Source: Paeniglutamicibacter sulfureus (GTDB taxonomy: Bacteria > Actinomycetota > Actinomycetes > Actinomycetales > Micrococcaceae). Taken from it: a stretch of 64,000 nucleotides of DNA. The notes under the pieces were generated by a model that saw only the letters and a list, made by a program, of their open reading frames with translations, did no database searches and was not told the origin of the DNA. The DNA lies in NCBI RefSeq assembly GCF_030512175.1, contig NZ_JAULBL010000002.1:1920149-1984148 (forward strand), read 5' to 3'. Made by a program: the position numbers and the translations under genes. This document shows positions 36,560 to 45,702 of this stretch, piece by piece. Position 1 is the stretch's first letter. Each line of letters starts with the position of its first letter.

Positions 36560-36675
36560 GAAACCAACGCTACCGGGAACCAGAGACACTTTGGCCCACC
36601 GCAGCACGAGCGTGGATGAACACCCTGCGAGAGACCGGATAATGGAGTGATACGTGTGGGGAAAGGGGACAATCG

Positions 36676-37098
36676 TTGACTCAACCAGGCCAAGAGCCGC
36701 TGCGGGACCAAACCGGCCAAGCTGACGGCGGTACTGCCGGGTTGGACTATGACGAAGCCGTCTTTGCCCTCGTTGCGCTGATTCCCTCCGGGAAGGTCCT
36801 TTCCTACGGCGACATTGCGGAACTGCTCGGTTCCGGCGGCCCGCGCCAGGTCGGCAAGACGATGGGTCGCGGCGGGGCCGATGTCACCTGGTGGCGGGTC
36901 ATCCGCTCCAACGGGACCCTTCCGGCGGCCTTGCAGTCGATCGCCAACGTGCACTGGGACCGGGAATCCACGCCCCGCACCGCCTCCGGTGTCCGTATGG
37001 CGAAGGCCCGCTGGCAACCCTCCGAGGCAGACCACGCGCGCATTGACCGCGTGGCCGAACTGCTGCCGATTCCAAAACGTCACCCGCGAATGATCTGA
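36676..37098 (+). CDS. alkyltransferase-like protein (ATL, MGMT-related)
   Basis: 140 residues. It matches the DNA-binding domain of O6-alkylguanine transferases (VFALVALIPSGKVLSYGDIAELLG), but the PCHRV active site is replaced by TWWRVIRSNG. Proteins with this change do not transfer alkyl groups; they bind O6-alkylguanine and pass it to nucleotide excision repair. TTG 36676 is used, with AAAGGGG about 8 nt before it. Its stop overlaps the adnA start (TGATG). M. tuberculosis has a similar gene near adnAB, so a link to repair is plausible. Confidence 0.9.
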   Translation: MTQPGQEPLRDQTGQADGGTAGLDYDEAVFALVALIPSGKVLSYGDIAELLGSGGPRQVGKTMGRGGADVTWWRVIRSNGTLPAALQSIANVHWDRESTPRTASGVRMAKARWQPSEADHARIDRVAELLPIPKRHPRMI

Positions 37099-40000
37099 TG
37101 GAGCACATGGACACCCTCGCATCCACCCGCGATATCGCGCTTACCGCCGCGGACCACGCCTTGGTCGCCGATGCCGCGCAGCAGGAATTGCTGGAGCTCG
37201 AACCCGGCCACGGACCGGTGTTGGTGTTGGGCGGACCCGGGACCGGGAAGACCACGACGCTGCTGCGAGTGCTCACGGCGCGGCTGGACACCGGGCTTGA
37301 TCCGCAGCACGTGCTGGTGCTTTCCCCTACACGCTCCGCCGCGGCCACGCTCCGCGACGACCTCTCCGCCGGCACCGACAAGACGTTCTCCGAACCTGCC
37401 GTGCGCACCTGGTCTGCCTACGCGTTCGACCTGATCCGCAGGGCCCGGCTGGATGGGCTGCTGCCGGCATTGCAACGGCCACCCCGGCTGCTTTCGGGAC
37501 CCGAGCAGGACACCTTGATCGGACACCTGCTCGGGGGCCATGCCCTGGGAATCACGCCAGGGCCGGAGTGGCCCGAATCCCTGGGTGAAGCCATCGGCAC
37601 CCGGGGCTTCCGCAAGGAGCTGCGTGAACTCTTCGACAGGATTTCCGAGCACGGGCTCGAAGCCGGGGCCCTGCAGGACCTTGGCGAGTCCCTGGGCCGC
37701 CCCGAATGGATCGCCGCCGCCCAGTTCTACCAGGAATACCGCGACCTCTTGGACTTGGGCAGTGCCGAGGCCTTCGACCCGGCCGGACTGCTGGCTGCCG
37801 CCGCCGGCATCCTGGAATACAACCCGGAGTTCCTGGCCGCCGAGCATGAACGCCTGCACCTGGTGATGGTCGATGACCTGCAGGAAGCCAACCCGGCGCA
37901 GCATCGCCTGCTGTCGCTACTGGCCCGCGGGCGCGACTTGGTGGCCTTTGCCGCACCAGACAATGTCGTGCAGGGATTCCGTGGCGCACGCCCGGACATG
38001 CTGGGCGAATTCGGTGCCCGCCTGGGTACCGAAAACTATCCGGCGCGCACGATCGAGCTGACGACTTCCTATCGCCTGAACGAGGAGCTCGCGTTCGCCT
38101 GGGGCCGAGTGGCCAGACGGATTCCCGTCGCGGCCGGCGGCGCCGGGAGGATCCTTGATGTGCCCGAGGACGGGAACACGGATCACTCCTCCGCAAGCCA
38201 AGTGGCCGAAGCCGGAGCGCGAGGCGTGTCGGACAGCGAACCCGACTCGCCGGAGGTGCCCGCCCCGGGCAACCTCGAGGTGCTGCTGGTGGACTCGCCC
38301 ATCCACGAACAGCGCCTCGTCGCCCAGCGGCTGCTGGAAGAACACCTGATCCACCACCGGCCGTTGGACACCATGGCGGTGATCCTTCGCAACGGGTCAC
38401 AGGTCCGCTCCATGGCCAAGTACCTGGCCGGGACCGGCATCGCGGTGAACACCCCGCCCGCGGAAACCCCGCTGCGCGAGGAACCCGCGGTGCGTCCGCT
38501 GCTGGACTTGATGCAACTGGCACTGGCACCGGAGGCGCCGCAGGATCCGTTGTTGCTACAGGAACTCTTGATGTCCCGCTACGCCAACGCCTCGGCACTG
38601 GACGTGCGGCGGTTGCGCCAAGGACTGCGCCGCCACGAGGTCGCGGCCGGAGGCAACCGCTCCAGCGCCGAACTGCTCACCGGGATGCTGGACCAGCTGG
38701 AGCTGCTCGAGACCATGGGCCGCGAGGCAGCAGGGGCCAGGCGCCTGGCCAGGATGTACCAGGCGCTCCGCACCGAACTGGCGAGCAACGACGTCAACGC
38801 CGAGACCGCTCTCTGGTCGTTGTGGGCGGCAAGCGGCATGGCCCAGAAATGGACCGATGCTGCGCTGGCCGGCGGCATCCTGGGAACGCGTGCCGACCAC
38901 GACCTCGATGCCATGCTGGCCATCTTCCAATCCGCCGAACGCTTCGTTGACCAGCTGCCCGGTTCCTCCGTGGCGCAGTTCGTGGAGCACGTGCTGGGCC
39001 AGGAGCTGCCCATGGACACCCTGGCCAACAGGGGCGGGTCCGCCGCCTCCGTCCAGGTTCTCACCACTGCGGCGGCCGCCGGGCGCGAATGGGACCTGGT
39101 GCTGGTGCCGGGCATGCAGGAAGGCATCTGGCCCAACACCAAGCTCCGCGGCGAGCTGCTGGGCGGGGGAGCGCTCAGCGACGTGATCGAACACGGCCCG
39201 CAGATTCTCCCCGTCCGCAATGTCGCCTCCCTCATCCGCGAGACCCGCGCCGACGAACTGCGCACCTTCGCCAATGCGATCTCGCGCGCAAAGTCCAAGG
39301 TCCTGGCCATCGCCGTGGCCTCCGAGGACACCGCGCCCTCGTCCTTCCTGGACATCGTGGACCCCGACGGGGCGATCCAGGGCCGCCGGACGATCTTCGT
39401 CCCGCGACCCCGGACCCTCGGCGCCCTGGTGGCGGAGCTGCGCCAGGCCGCCGAAGCCACGGCCCTGGACGAAGCCAGGGCGCCGCTGCACCACGACGCC
39501 ACCACCGTGCTTGGAACCCTGGTCGCCGCACCGCACCCGGTCCGCGGGGCGCATCCCGCCGGCTGGTGGGGACTGGCCGAATCAACCTCCAGCGGACCCG
39601 TGGTCCCGCCCGGTGACCCGGTCAAGGTTTCCCCCTCGAAGGTCGAGGCCGTGATGAACTCACCGCTCAACTGGTTCGTCCAGGCAGCCGGGGGAGAGGC
39701 AGCAACCGACTTTGCCCGCTCGCTGGGCACCCTGGTGCACTCCATCGCCGAGGAACACCCCGAGGCCAGCGGAGGCGAATACCTGCGAGTGCTCGAGGAG
39801 CGCTGGGGCGAACTGGAAATGCCGGGGAACTGGGAAGGCGCCCGGGACAGGGAACGCGCCGAATCGATGCTCAAGAAGCTGGCACAGTACAACGTCATGA
39901 TGCGCACGGAAAACCGGCGACTCATCGGCCGGGAGATCCCCTTCGAAGTCACGATCCCCGCACCTCCCGCCATCGAGGCTCCTGCCACCGACACTTCGAC

Positions 40001-40463
40001 GCCGGCCGATCCCAGCGCACCGCGCGCGGCCTTGCTGCGCGGGGTCGTGGACCGCGTGGAGGCCGACGCGGACGGCAACCCGTGGGTCGTTGACCTGAAG
40101 ACCGGTAAATCCCAGCCCAGCGGCAAGGACGTGGAAAAACATCCGCAGCTTGGCGCCTACCAGGCCGCCGTCATCAACGGTGCGCTGGACGGGAAGACCG
40201 CCGAGGAACTCACGCGCGTTCCGGCCGGTGCGTCGCTGGTGCAATTGGGAACCGGCACCAAGTCCCCGCGTGAACAGGCCCAGCCCGCCATCACCGACGA
40301 GGACTGGGCCACCCCGATGGTTTTGTCCGCTGCCCAGTTGATGGGGGATGCAGACTTCCTCTCCCGCCACGACCCGGCCCGCGGAGGACGCAGCGGCAGC
40401 AACTGCCGGTTGCCGGGAATTTGTCCATTGTGTTCTGAAGGAAGGCAGGTCACCGAGCCGTGA
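37098..40463 (+). CDS. adnA: AdnA subunit of the AdnAB helicase-nuclease
   Basis: 1121 residues. AdnAB resects double-strand breaks in actinobacteria in place of RecBCD. The N-terminal UvrD-like motor has Walker A LGGPGTGKTTTL (K51). Its Walker B reads MVDDLQEANPAQ (D259, D260), so the usual Asp-Glu is Asp-Asp. The C-terminal RecB-type nuclease has WVVDLKTGK (D999, K1001) and HPQLGAYQ. Near the end CRLPGICPLC gives Cys1103, 1109 and 1112, as in Fe-S nucleases, but the partner upstream Cys is Ser855 in MNSPLNWF. The gene overlaps adnB by 4 bases (GTGA). ATG 37107 is a second possible start. Confidence 0.92.
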   Translation: MEHMDTLASTRDIALTAADHALVADAAQQELLELEPGHGPVLVLGGPGTGKTTTLLRVLTARLDTGLDPQHVLVLSPTRSAAATLRDDLSAGTDKTFSEPAVRTWSAYAFDLIRRARLDGLLPALQRPPRLLSGPEQDTLIGHLLGGHALGITPGPEWPESLGEAIGTRGFRKELRELFDRISEHGLEAGALQDLGESLGRPEWIAAAQFYQEYRDLLDLGSAEAFDPAGLLAAAAGILEYNPEFLAAEHERLHLVMVDDLQEANPAQHRLLSLLARGRDLVAFAAPDNVVQGFRGARPDMLGEFGARLGTENYPARTIELTTSYRLNEELAFAWGRVARRIPVAAGGAGRILDVPEDGNTDHSSASQVAEAGARGVSDSEPDSPEVPAPGNLEVLLVDSPIHEQRLVAQRLLEEHLIHHRPLDTMAVILRNGSQVRSMAKYLAGTGIAVNTPPAETPLREEPAVRPLLDLMQLALAPEAPQDPLLLQELLMSRYANASALDVRRLRQGLRRHEVAAGGNRSSAELLTGMLDQLELLETMGREAAGARRLARMYQALRTELASNDVNAETALWSLWAASGMAQKWTDAALAGGILGTRADHDLDAMLAIFQSAERFVDQLPGSSVAQFVEHVLGQELPMDTLANRGGSAASVQVLTTAAAAGREWDLVLVPGMQEGIWPNTKLRGELLGGGALSDVIEHGPQILPVRNVASLIRETRADELRTFANAISRAKSKVLAIAVASEDTAPSSFLDIVDPDGAIQGRRTIFVPRPRTLGALVAELRQAAEATALDEARAPLHHDATTVLGTLVAAPHPVRGAHPAGWWGLAESTSSGPVVPPGDPVKVSPSKVEAVMNSPLNWFVQAAGGEAATDFARSLGTLVHSIAEEHPEASGGEYLRVLEERWGELEMPGNWEGARDRERAESMLKKLAQYNVMMRTENRRLIGREIPFEVTIPAPPAIEAPATDTSTPADPSAPRAALLRGVVDRVEADADGNPWVVDLKTGKSQPSGKDVEKHPQLGAYQAAVINGALDGKTAEELTRVPAGASLVQLGTGTKSPREQAQPAITDEDWATPMVLSAAQLMGDADFLSRHDPARGGRSGSNCRLPGICPLCSEGRQVTEP

Positions 40464-43400
40464 GCCGCACCGAAGCAGCAACGTCGCCGGCCGATGAGCT
40501 GGCCGGATTCGACTCGCCCGCCACGGATCAACGGGTGTATTCGCCCGAGGAGCTGGCCGATATCCTGGGCCAGCACCAGCCCACCCCCGAGCAGTCTGCG
40601 ATCATCTCCTCCCCGCTGGAGCCGCTGCTGGTCATCGCCGGCGCCGGGTCGGGCAAGACCGCCACGATGGCCGACCGGGTCATTTGGCTGGTGGCCAACA
40701 ACAAGGTGCGTCCCGAGGAAATCCTCGGCGTGACCTTCACCCGCAAAGCCGCCGGTGAGCTGGCCCAGCGCATCCGCGGGCAGCTGGAGAAGCTGGCCCG
40801 TTCCGGGTTGCTGGAGCTCGAGGACGAGGGCCTGCTGGATCCTTCGGTGTCCACCTACCATTCCTACGCCAACACGCTGGTGAAGGAACACGGTCTGCGC
40901 ATCGGCGTCGAGTCCGACACCGCGCTTTTGGGCACCGCACAGGCCTGGCAGGTTGCCGCGGCAGTGGTCGAGGGGTACACCGGGGACTACGAGCACCTGG
41001 CTTCGTCCAAGAACACGCTCATCGACGCCGTGGTGACCTTCGCCGGGGAATGCGCGGAGCACCTGGTGTCCCCGGTGGACGCCAAGGAATGGATCGATAC
41101 GCTGGTCGGGCGGCTCGAGGCGCTGCCCTACCGCGTCGACAAGCCCGCAGCACCCTCCCAGGAGGCCCGCAAGCTGCTGGACAAGCTGCGCACCCGTTCC
41201 ACCATCGCCGAACTGGCAGTTGGATACGCGCAGGCCAAGGCTGCCCGCGGAGCCCTCGACTACGGCGACCTGGTGGCGCTGGCCGCCCGCATCGCCAGGG
41301 AAATCCCCGAGGCCGCGCACAGTGAACGAGCGCGCTTCAAGGTGGTGCTGCTCGACGAGTTCCAGGACACCTCGCACGCCCAGATGGTGCTCTTCTCCTG
41401 CATCTTCGGCGACGGGCACGCGCTGACCGCGGTGGGGGATCCCAACCAGTCCATCTACGGCTTCCGCGGAGCCTCGGCCGGGCAGCTCTTCCGTTTCCCC
41501 ACGGAATTCCCCGCCCGTACCCACGGCTCAGGCGTGGACGGGGGCGAGGGACTGCGCCCCGCCTCGGTGGCGTATCTAAGCACCGCCTGGCGCAACTCGG
41601 TCAATGTCCTCCAGGCAGCCAACGCTGTTTCCGCGAAGCTGAACTCGGTAGCACCATCCGGGATTTCGGTGCCGTCTCTCAAGCCCAGCGCCTTTGCCGG
41701 AACAGGAAAGGTGGAACTGGCCCGCTACGCCACCGGGTCCCAGGAGGCGGCAGCACTGGCCCGGCGCTTCGTCGCCGAGCGCAATTCCTTCTTCGCCGAG
41801 AACGGGCGCAGCCCGTCCATGGCGGTGCTCTGCCGCACCCGCTCGCAGCTGACCCCCATTTCCCGCGGTTTGGAGGACGCCGGGATCCCGTACGAGATCC
41901 TGGGCCTCGGCGGGCTGCTGAGCATGCCCGAGGTCACCGACATCGTCGCGACGCTCAACGTGCTGGTTGACCCCAACCGTTCGGACCACCTGGTGCGGCT
42001 GCTGGCCGGGGCGCGCTGGCGCATCGGTCCTGCCGACCTGATGGCCTTTGCCGACTGGTCGCGCTTCCTGGCCAGGCGCCGCGAGTTTGCGCTGAAGGAC
42101 GGCAGACCGGAGAACCTTGACGCGCCCGAAAGCGCCGAGGAAGTCACCCGCGGGGAGGCCAGGGCTGAATTGAACGACGCCGCGAGCCTGATCGAAGCCC
42201 TGGACCACCTGCCGCACCCGGACTGGGTCTCCGGCGACGGTCGCGCCCTGACTCCCGAGGCCCTGGCCCGGTTGCGCACGCTGCGCGACGAGTTGCGTTA
42301 CCTGCGCGGCTTTATCGACGACGACCTCGAGGCGCTGCTGCGCGAGACCGAACGGGCCATGGGGCTGGACATCGAGGTGGCGGCGAAGCCCGGGGTCGGC
42401 ATCCACGAGGCCCGGCGCCACCTTGACGCCTTCGCCGACATTGCCCAGGACTACGCCAGCACCTCTGCACGCGTCGACCTTGCGGGATTCCTGACCTGGC
42501 TGGAGGCAGCCGCCGAAAAGGAGGGCGGGCTGGCGATCGTGCCCGGTGAATCGAATCCGGACGCGGTGCAGCTGCTGACCATCCACGCATCCAAGGGCCT
42601 GGAATGGGACGTGGTTGCTGTGACGGGGATGAACGATGGCGTGTTCCCCAGTGCCAACGATTCGCGCTGGACCAGCGGGGACGCGGCACTGCCGTGGCCA
42701 TTGCGCGGGGACAAGCGCGACCTGCCGCAGTGGGACACCGACCAGGAGTGCCTCTTCGATGTGGTCAAGGCCGAGGGGATGTTCAAGTCGGAGGTGCTGG
42801 CCCACGCCGAACTGGAGGAACGGCGCCTGGCCTACGTTGCGCTGACCCGGGCCAAGTCCTTGCTGATCTGTTCGGCCACCGCGTGGACCGGCACGCGCAC
42901 CAAGCTCACCGAGCCCTCCGGTTTCCTCCTGGACATGCTGCCGCTCGTCGATCCGCCGAACCCCACGGCCGCATCCACGACGTGGGTGGCGGACGAAGAC
43001 GCGCCGGAGGCCAATCCGTTCCGCGAGGCGCCGCTGGAGGCCAGATGGCCGTACGATCCGTTGGAAGGACCGATCGTTACAGGCGGCGGGATGCAACGCC
43101 CCCGGCCACCGGGACGCCGCGCCAAGCTGGAAGCCTCGGCCACGGCAGTGCTCCAGGCCGCCCGACACGCTTCCGACGGCACCGTGGCGCCGGCCGATCC
43201 GTCAGCCGAATCCAAGGATGGTGAAGGCTTCCCCGCGCAGCAAGGGACCTGGCAGACCCCCACTGGCGAGAGCTGGTTCAAGGAAGCCGAGCTCTTGCTG
43301 GCCCGGAAGGCACAGGAAGCAGCCGAAGAACGGACCACGGTGATACCGAAGCACGTGCGTGCCTCCGTCTTCGTGGACCTGGCCACCGACGCCTCAGCGG

Positions 43401-43948
43401 TGCTGGCCGAGCTGCGCCGTCCCGTGCCACGCCGCCCGGGTACCGCTGCCCGCCGCGGCACCGCGTTCCACGCCTGGCTGGAGGAGTACTTCGACTCCAC
43501 CGGGATGCTGGAACTGGGTGACTACATGGAAGCCGCCGACGCGTACATCGACGACGCGCTTGACCTGGAGGACATGAAGAACGCCTTCCTGGACTCCGAA
43601 TGGGCCAACCGACAGCCGGCATTCGTGGAGGCAGCCATCGAGACGCGCATCGGCCCGGTGTCGGTGCGTGGCCGCATTGATGCGATCTTCCAGGAACCCG
43701 ACGGGGCCTGGCTGCTGGTGGACTGGAAGACCGGGAGGGTGCCGCGCGGCGAGGAGCTGCGGATCAAGGCCCTGCAGCTGGCGGTGTACCGGCTGGGCTG
43801 GGCGCGGCTGCGTGGCATTGACGTGTCCGAGGTCCGTGCGGCGTTCTACTACGTGGGTTCCGGCACCACCATCCGGCCGCACGACCTGGCGAATGAAGCC
43901 GAACTCGAGAGCCTGATCAGCAATTCAATGAGAGCGCTGAACGGCTGA
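40460..43948 (+). CDS. adnB: AdnB subunit of the AdnAB helicase-nuclease
   Basis: 1162 residues. The motor is complete: Walker A AGAGSGKTATM (K67), Walker B LLDEFQDTSHAQ (D299-E300), VGDPNQSIYGFRGA, LLTIHASKGLEWDVV and YVALTRAKSLL. This fits AdnB as the lead translocase. The C-terminal RecB nuclease has LLVDWKTGR (D1088, K1090) and ALQLAVYRLGWAR; a linker rich in Pro and charged residues lies at about 840-940. GTG 40460 overlaps the adnA stop. The gene ends just before the insertion sequence; its C-terminal end looks complete. Confidence 0.94.
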   Translation: MSRTEAATSPADELAGFDSPATDQRVYSPEELADILGQHQPTPEQSAIISSPLEPLLVIAGAGSGKTATMADRVIWLVANNKVRPEEILGVTFTRKAAGELAQRIRGQLEKLARSGLLELEDEGLLDPSVSTYHSYANTLVKEHGLRIGVESDTALLGTAQAWQVAAAVVEGYTGDYEHLASSKNTLIDAVVTFAGECAEHLVSPVDAKEWIDTLVGRLEALPYRVDKPAAPSQEARKLLDKLRTRSTIAELAVGYAQAKAARGALDYGDLVALAARIAREIPEAAHSERARFKVVLLDEFQDTSHAQMVLFSCIFGDGHALTAVGDPNQSIYGFRGASAGQLFRFPTEFPARTHGSGVDGGEGLRPASVAYLSTAWRNSVNVLQAANAVSAKLNSVAPSGISVPSLKPSAFAGTGKVELARYATGSQEAAALARRFVAERNSFFAENGRSPSMAVLCRTRSQLTPISRGLEDAGIPYEILGLGGLLSMPEVTDIVATLNVLVDPNRSDHLVRLLAGARWRIGPADLMAFADWSRFLARRREFALKDGRPENLDAPESAEEVTRGEARAELNDAASLIEALDHLPHPDWVSGDGRALTPEALARLRTLRDELRYLRGFIDDDLEALLRETERAMGLDIEVAAKPGVGIHEARRHLDAFADIAQDYASTSARVDLAGFLTWLEAAAEKEGGLAIVPGESNPDAVQLLTIHASKGLEWDVVAVTGMNDGVFPSANDSRWTSGDAALPWPLRGDKRDLPQWDTDQECLFDVVKAEGMFKSEVLAHAELEERRLAYVALTRAKSLLICSATAWTGTRTKLTEPSGFLLDMLPLVDPPNPTAASTTWVADEDAPEANPFREAPLEARWPYDPLEGPIVTGGGMQRPRPPGRRAKLEASATAVLQAARHASDGTVAPADPSAESKDGEGFPAQQGTWQTPTGESWFKEAELLLARKAQEAAEERTTVIPKHVRASVFVDLATDASAVLAELRRPVPRRPGTAARRGTAFHAWLEEYFDSTGMLELGDYMEAADAYIDDALDLEDMKNAFLDSEWANRQPAFVEAAIETRIGPVSVRGRIDAIFQEPDGAWLLVDWKTGRVPRGEELRIKALQLAVYRLGWARLRGIDVSEVRAAFYYVGSGTTIRPHDLANEAELESLISNSMRALNG

Positions 43949-44085
43949 TTGCCGACCCTTCGTGGGGCAAACGCAAGAGGCGGCTACGGTCGGAAACGAT
44001 CCGATCGTCCCCGCCCGTTGGCGTTGCGACTTAGCCTTGATCCACCGATGAGATTTGGGACCTGCCCGGCGTTTTAACCACGAAA

Positions 44086-44147
44086 TGCCCGTCATATCAG
44101 GGAAAATTGAACTTGCGACAGTAACAACATTCCTGAAATGAAGGGCA
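44086..44147 (+). promoter_or_regulatory. hairpin covering the transposase ribosome binding site
   Basis: TGCCCGTCATATCAGG (44086-44101) pairs with CCTGAAATGAAGGGCA (44132-44147) at 14 of 16 positions. The right arm includes AAGGG, the likely ribosome binding site 10 nt before the ATG at 44156. A transcript entering from outside would fold it and block translation; one starting inside the loop would not. Confidence 0.6.
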
Positions 44148-44155
44148 TCTCGTAG

Positions 44156-45550
44156 ATGCAAGTTTCCCACAAACCCTCCGCCGTGTCAGTTTCCTTCGAC
44201 GAATCGAACCTCGTGTCCGCCGCCGGGTTGCTGCCGGCCATGGTCCTGGCCCGGGACTCGGGCCTGCATGAACTGGCCGACCAGTGGCTCAGCGTGCCCA
44301 CCGACAAAGGTGCCAACGCCGGGTTAAAGATTGCTTCTCTCGTGGCCGGGATGGTGGCCGGCGCCGACTCCATTGACGATATGGCCCTGTTGCGGCACGG
44401 GGCCATGAAAAAGGTCTTCACCGCCTGCTACGCCCCCTCCACCCTGGGGTCCTTCCTGCGCTCCTTCACCTTCGGGCACGTGCGCCAGCTCGATGCCGTG
44501 GCCTCCAGGTTCCTGGTGGGCCTGAACCGCAAGGCCCCGCTGCTGGGAAACCCCGGGGAGAACGAGTTCATCTTCCTTGACGTCGATGACACCATCATCG
44601 AGGTCCACGGATACCAGAAGCAGGGCTCGGGCTACGGATATTCCGGGGTGCGCGGGCTCAACGCCTTGCTGGCCACAGCATCCACGAAGGACGCGGTGCC
44701 GTTCATTGCCGCCCAACGCCTGCGCAAGGGCGCAGCCAACTCCGCCCGCGGAGCCAAGAAGTTCGTCACCGAGGCACTGGGCACGCTCACACGTTGCCAG
44801 CCCGGATCGAAGGTGTTGTGCCGTTTCGACTCGGCCTACTACGGCCACGGGCCGGTATCGGCGGCCATGAAGGCGGGCGCGCAGGTCTCGGTGACGGTGC
44901 GCATGGACCCGGCCGTGAAGCGGGCGATCGCCACGATCCCGGAGACTGCCTGGGAGACCATCCACTACACCGATGCGATCCTTGACGAATCCACCGGGGT
45001 CTTGGTCTCCAGCGCCGAGGTCGCCGAAACCGGCTTCACCGCGTTCACCTCCCGCAAGAAAGCCGAACGGGTTCCCGGGCGCCTGGTCGTGCGCCGGATC
45101 CCGGAACTGAACCCGAAGAAGGCCGCCGGGCAAGGCACCCTCTTTGACACCCACCGTTTCCACGCGTTCTTCACCACCGTGGATTCCGGCGTCCTGGACA
45201 CTGTCGCTGCGGACAAGACCCACCGCCAACACGCGGTCATCGAGCAGGTCAACGCGGATTTGAAGGACAGCGCACTGGCCCATATGCCCTCCGGGCACTT
45301 CGGCGCCAATAGTGCATGGCTGGTGGCCGCGGCCATCGCCTACAACCTCACCCGCGCCGCCGGGATCCTGGCCGGCGGCACCTTCGCCAACGCCAGGAGC
45401 GCAACGGTCCGGCGCAAGCTCATCCAGGTTCCGGCGCGCATCGCGCGCAGCGCCAGGAAAACCAGGCTCCGGCTTCCGCTGGATTGGCCCTGGGAAACCG
45501 AGTGGGAACGGCTCTTCACTTCCGCGCACGCCCCACCCCAAATCGCCTAG
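44156..45550 (+). CDS. IS1380 family transposase
   Basis: 464 residues, full length for IS1380 transposases. DDE catalytic positions can be placed at LDVDDTIIEVHGYQKQG (first D), LCRFDSAYYG (second D) and HAVIEQVNADLKDS (E). The reading frame is unbroken, so the element may still be active. ATG 44156 (MQVSHKPSAVSVSFDES) follows a hairpin that would hide the ribosome binding site from read-through transcripts. Codon use is similar to its neighbours, consistent with an origin in related actinobacteria. Confidence 0.93.
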   Translation: MQVSHKPSAVSVSFDESNLVSAAGLLPAMVLARDSGLHELADQWLSVPTDKGANAGLKIASLVAGMVAGADSIDDMALLRHGAMKKVFTACYAPSTLGSFLRSFTFGHVRQLDAVASRFLVGLNRKAPLLGNPGENEFIFLDVDDTIIEVHGYQKQGSGYGYSGVRGLNALLATASTKDAVPFIAAQRLRKGAANSARGAKKFVTEALGTLTRCQPGSKVLCRFDSAYYGHGPVSAAMKAGAQVSVTVRMDPAVKRAIATIPETAWETIHYTDAILDESTGVLVSSAEVAETGFTAFTSRKKAERVPGRLVVRRIPELNPKKAAGQGTLFDTHRFHAFFTTVDSGVLDTVAADKTHRQHAVIEQVNADLKDSALAHMPSGHFGANSAWLVAAAIAYNLTRAAGILAGGTFANARSATVRRKLIQVPARIARSARKTRLRLPLDWPWETEWERLFTSAHAPPQIA

Positions 45551-45636
45551 AACCGTTCACCGAGCCCTCTGCGGCGCAACCAGGAAACCACCGTGGAACA
45601 CCCGCCGACAGCGAGGCCGGCACCCTTCCCGTGCCC

Positions 45637-45686
45637 AAAAACGAAACCGCCCCCGTCCGTCGCCAGCAGACGACGACCGGGGGCGG
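45637..45686 (-). terminator. terminator downstream of the lipoprotein gene
   Basis: CCGCCCCCG (45647-45655) pairs with CGGGGGCGG (45678-45686), with further inner GTCG/CGAC pairing. On the minus strand TTTCGTTTTT follows. It ends transcripts coming from the lipoprotein gene and lies inside the predicted insertion sequence. Confidence 0.85.
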
Positions 45687-45702
45687 ATCGGTGGATCAAG
45701 GC

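Noticed and set aside
36676-37098. Functional O6-methylguanine methyltransferase
   Set aside because: The catalytic PCHR Cys is replaced by Trp (TWWRV), so it is an alkyltransferase-like protein.
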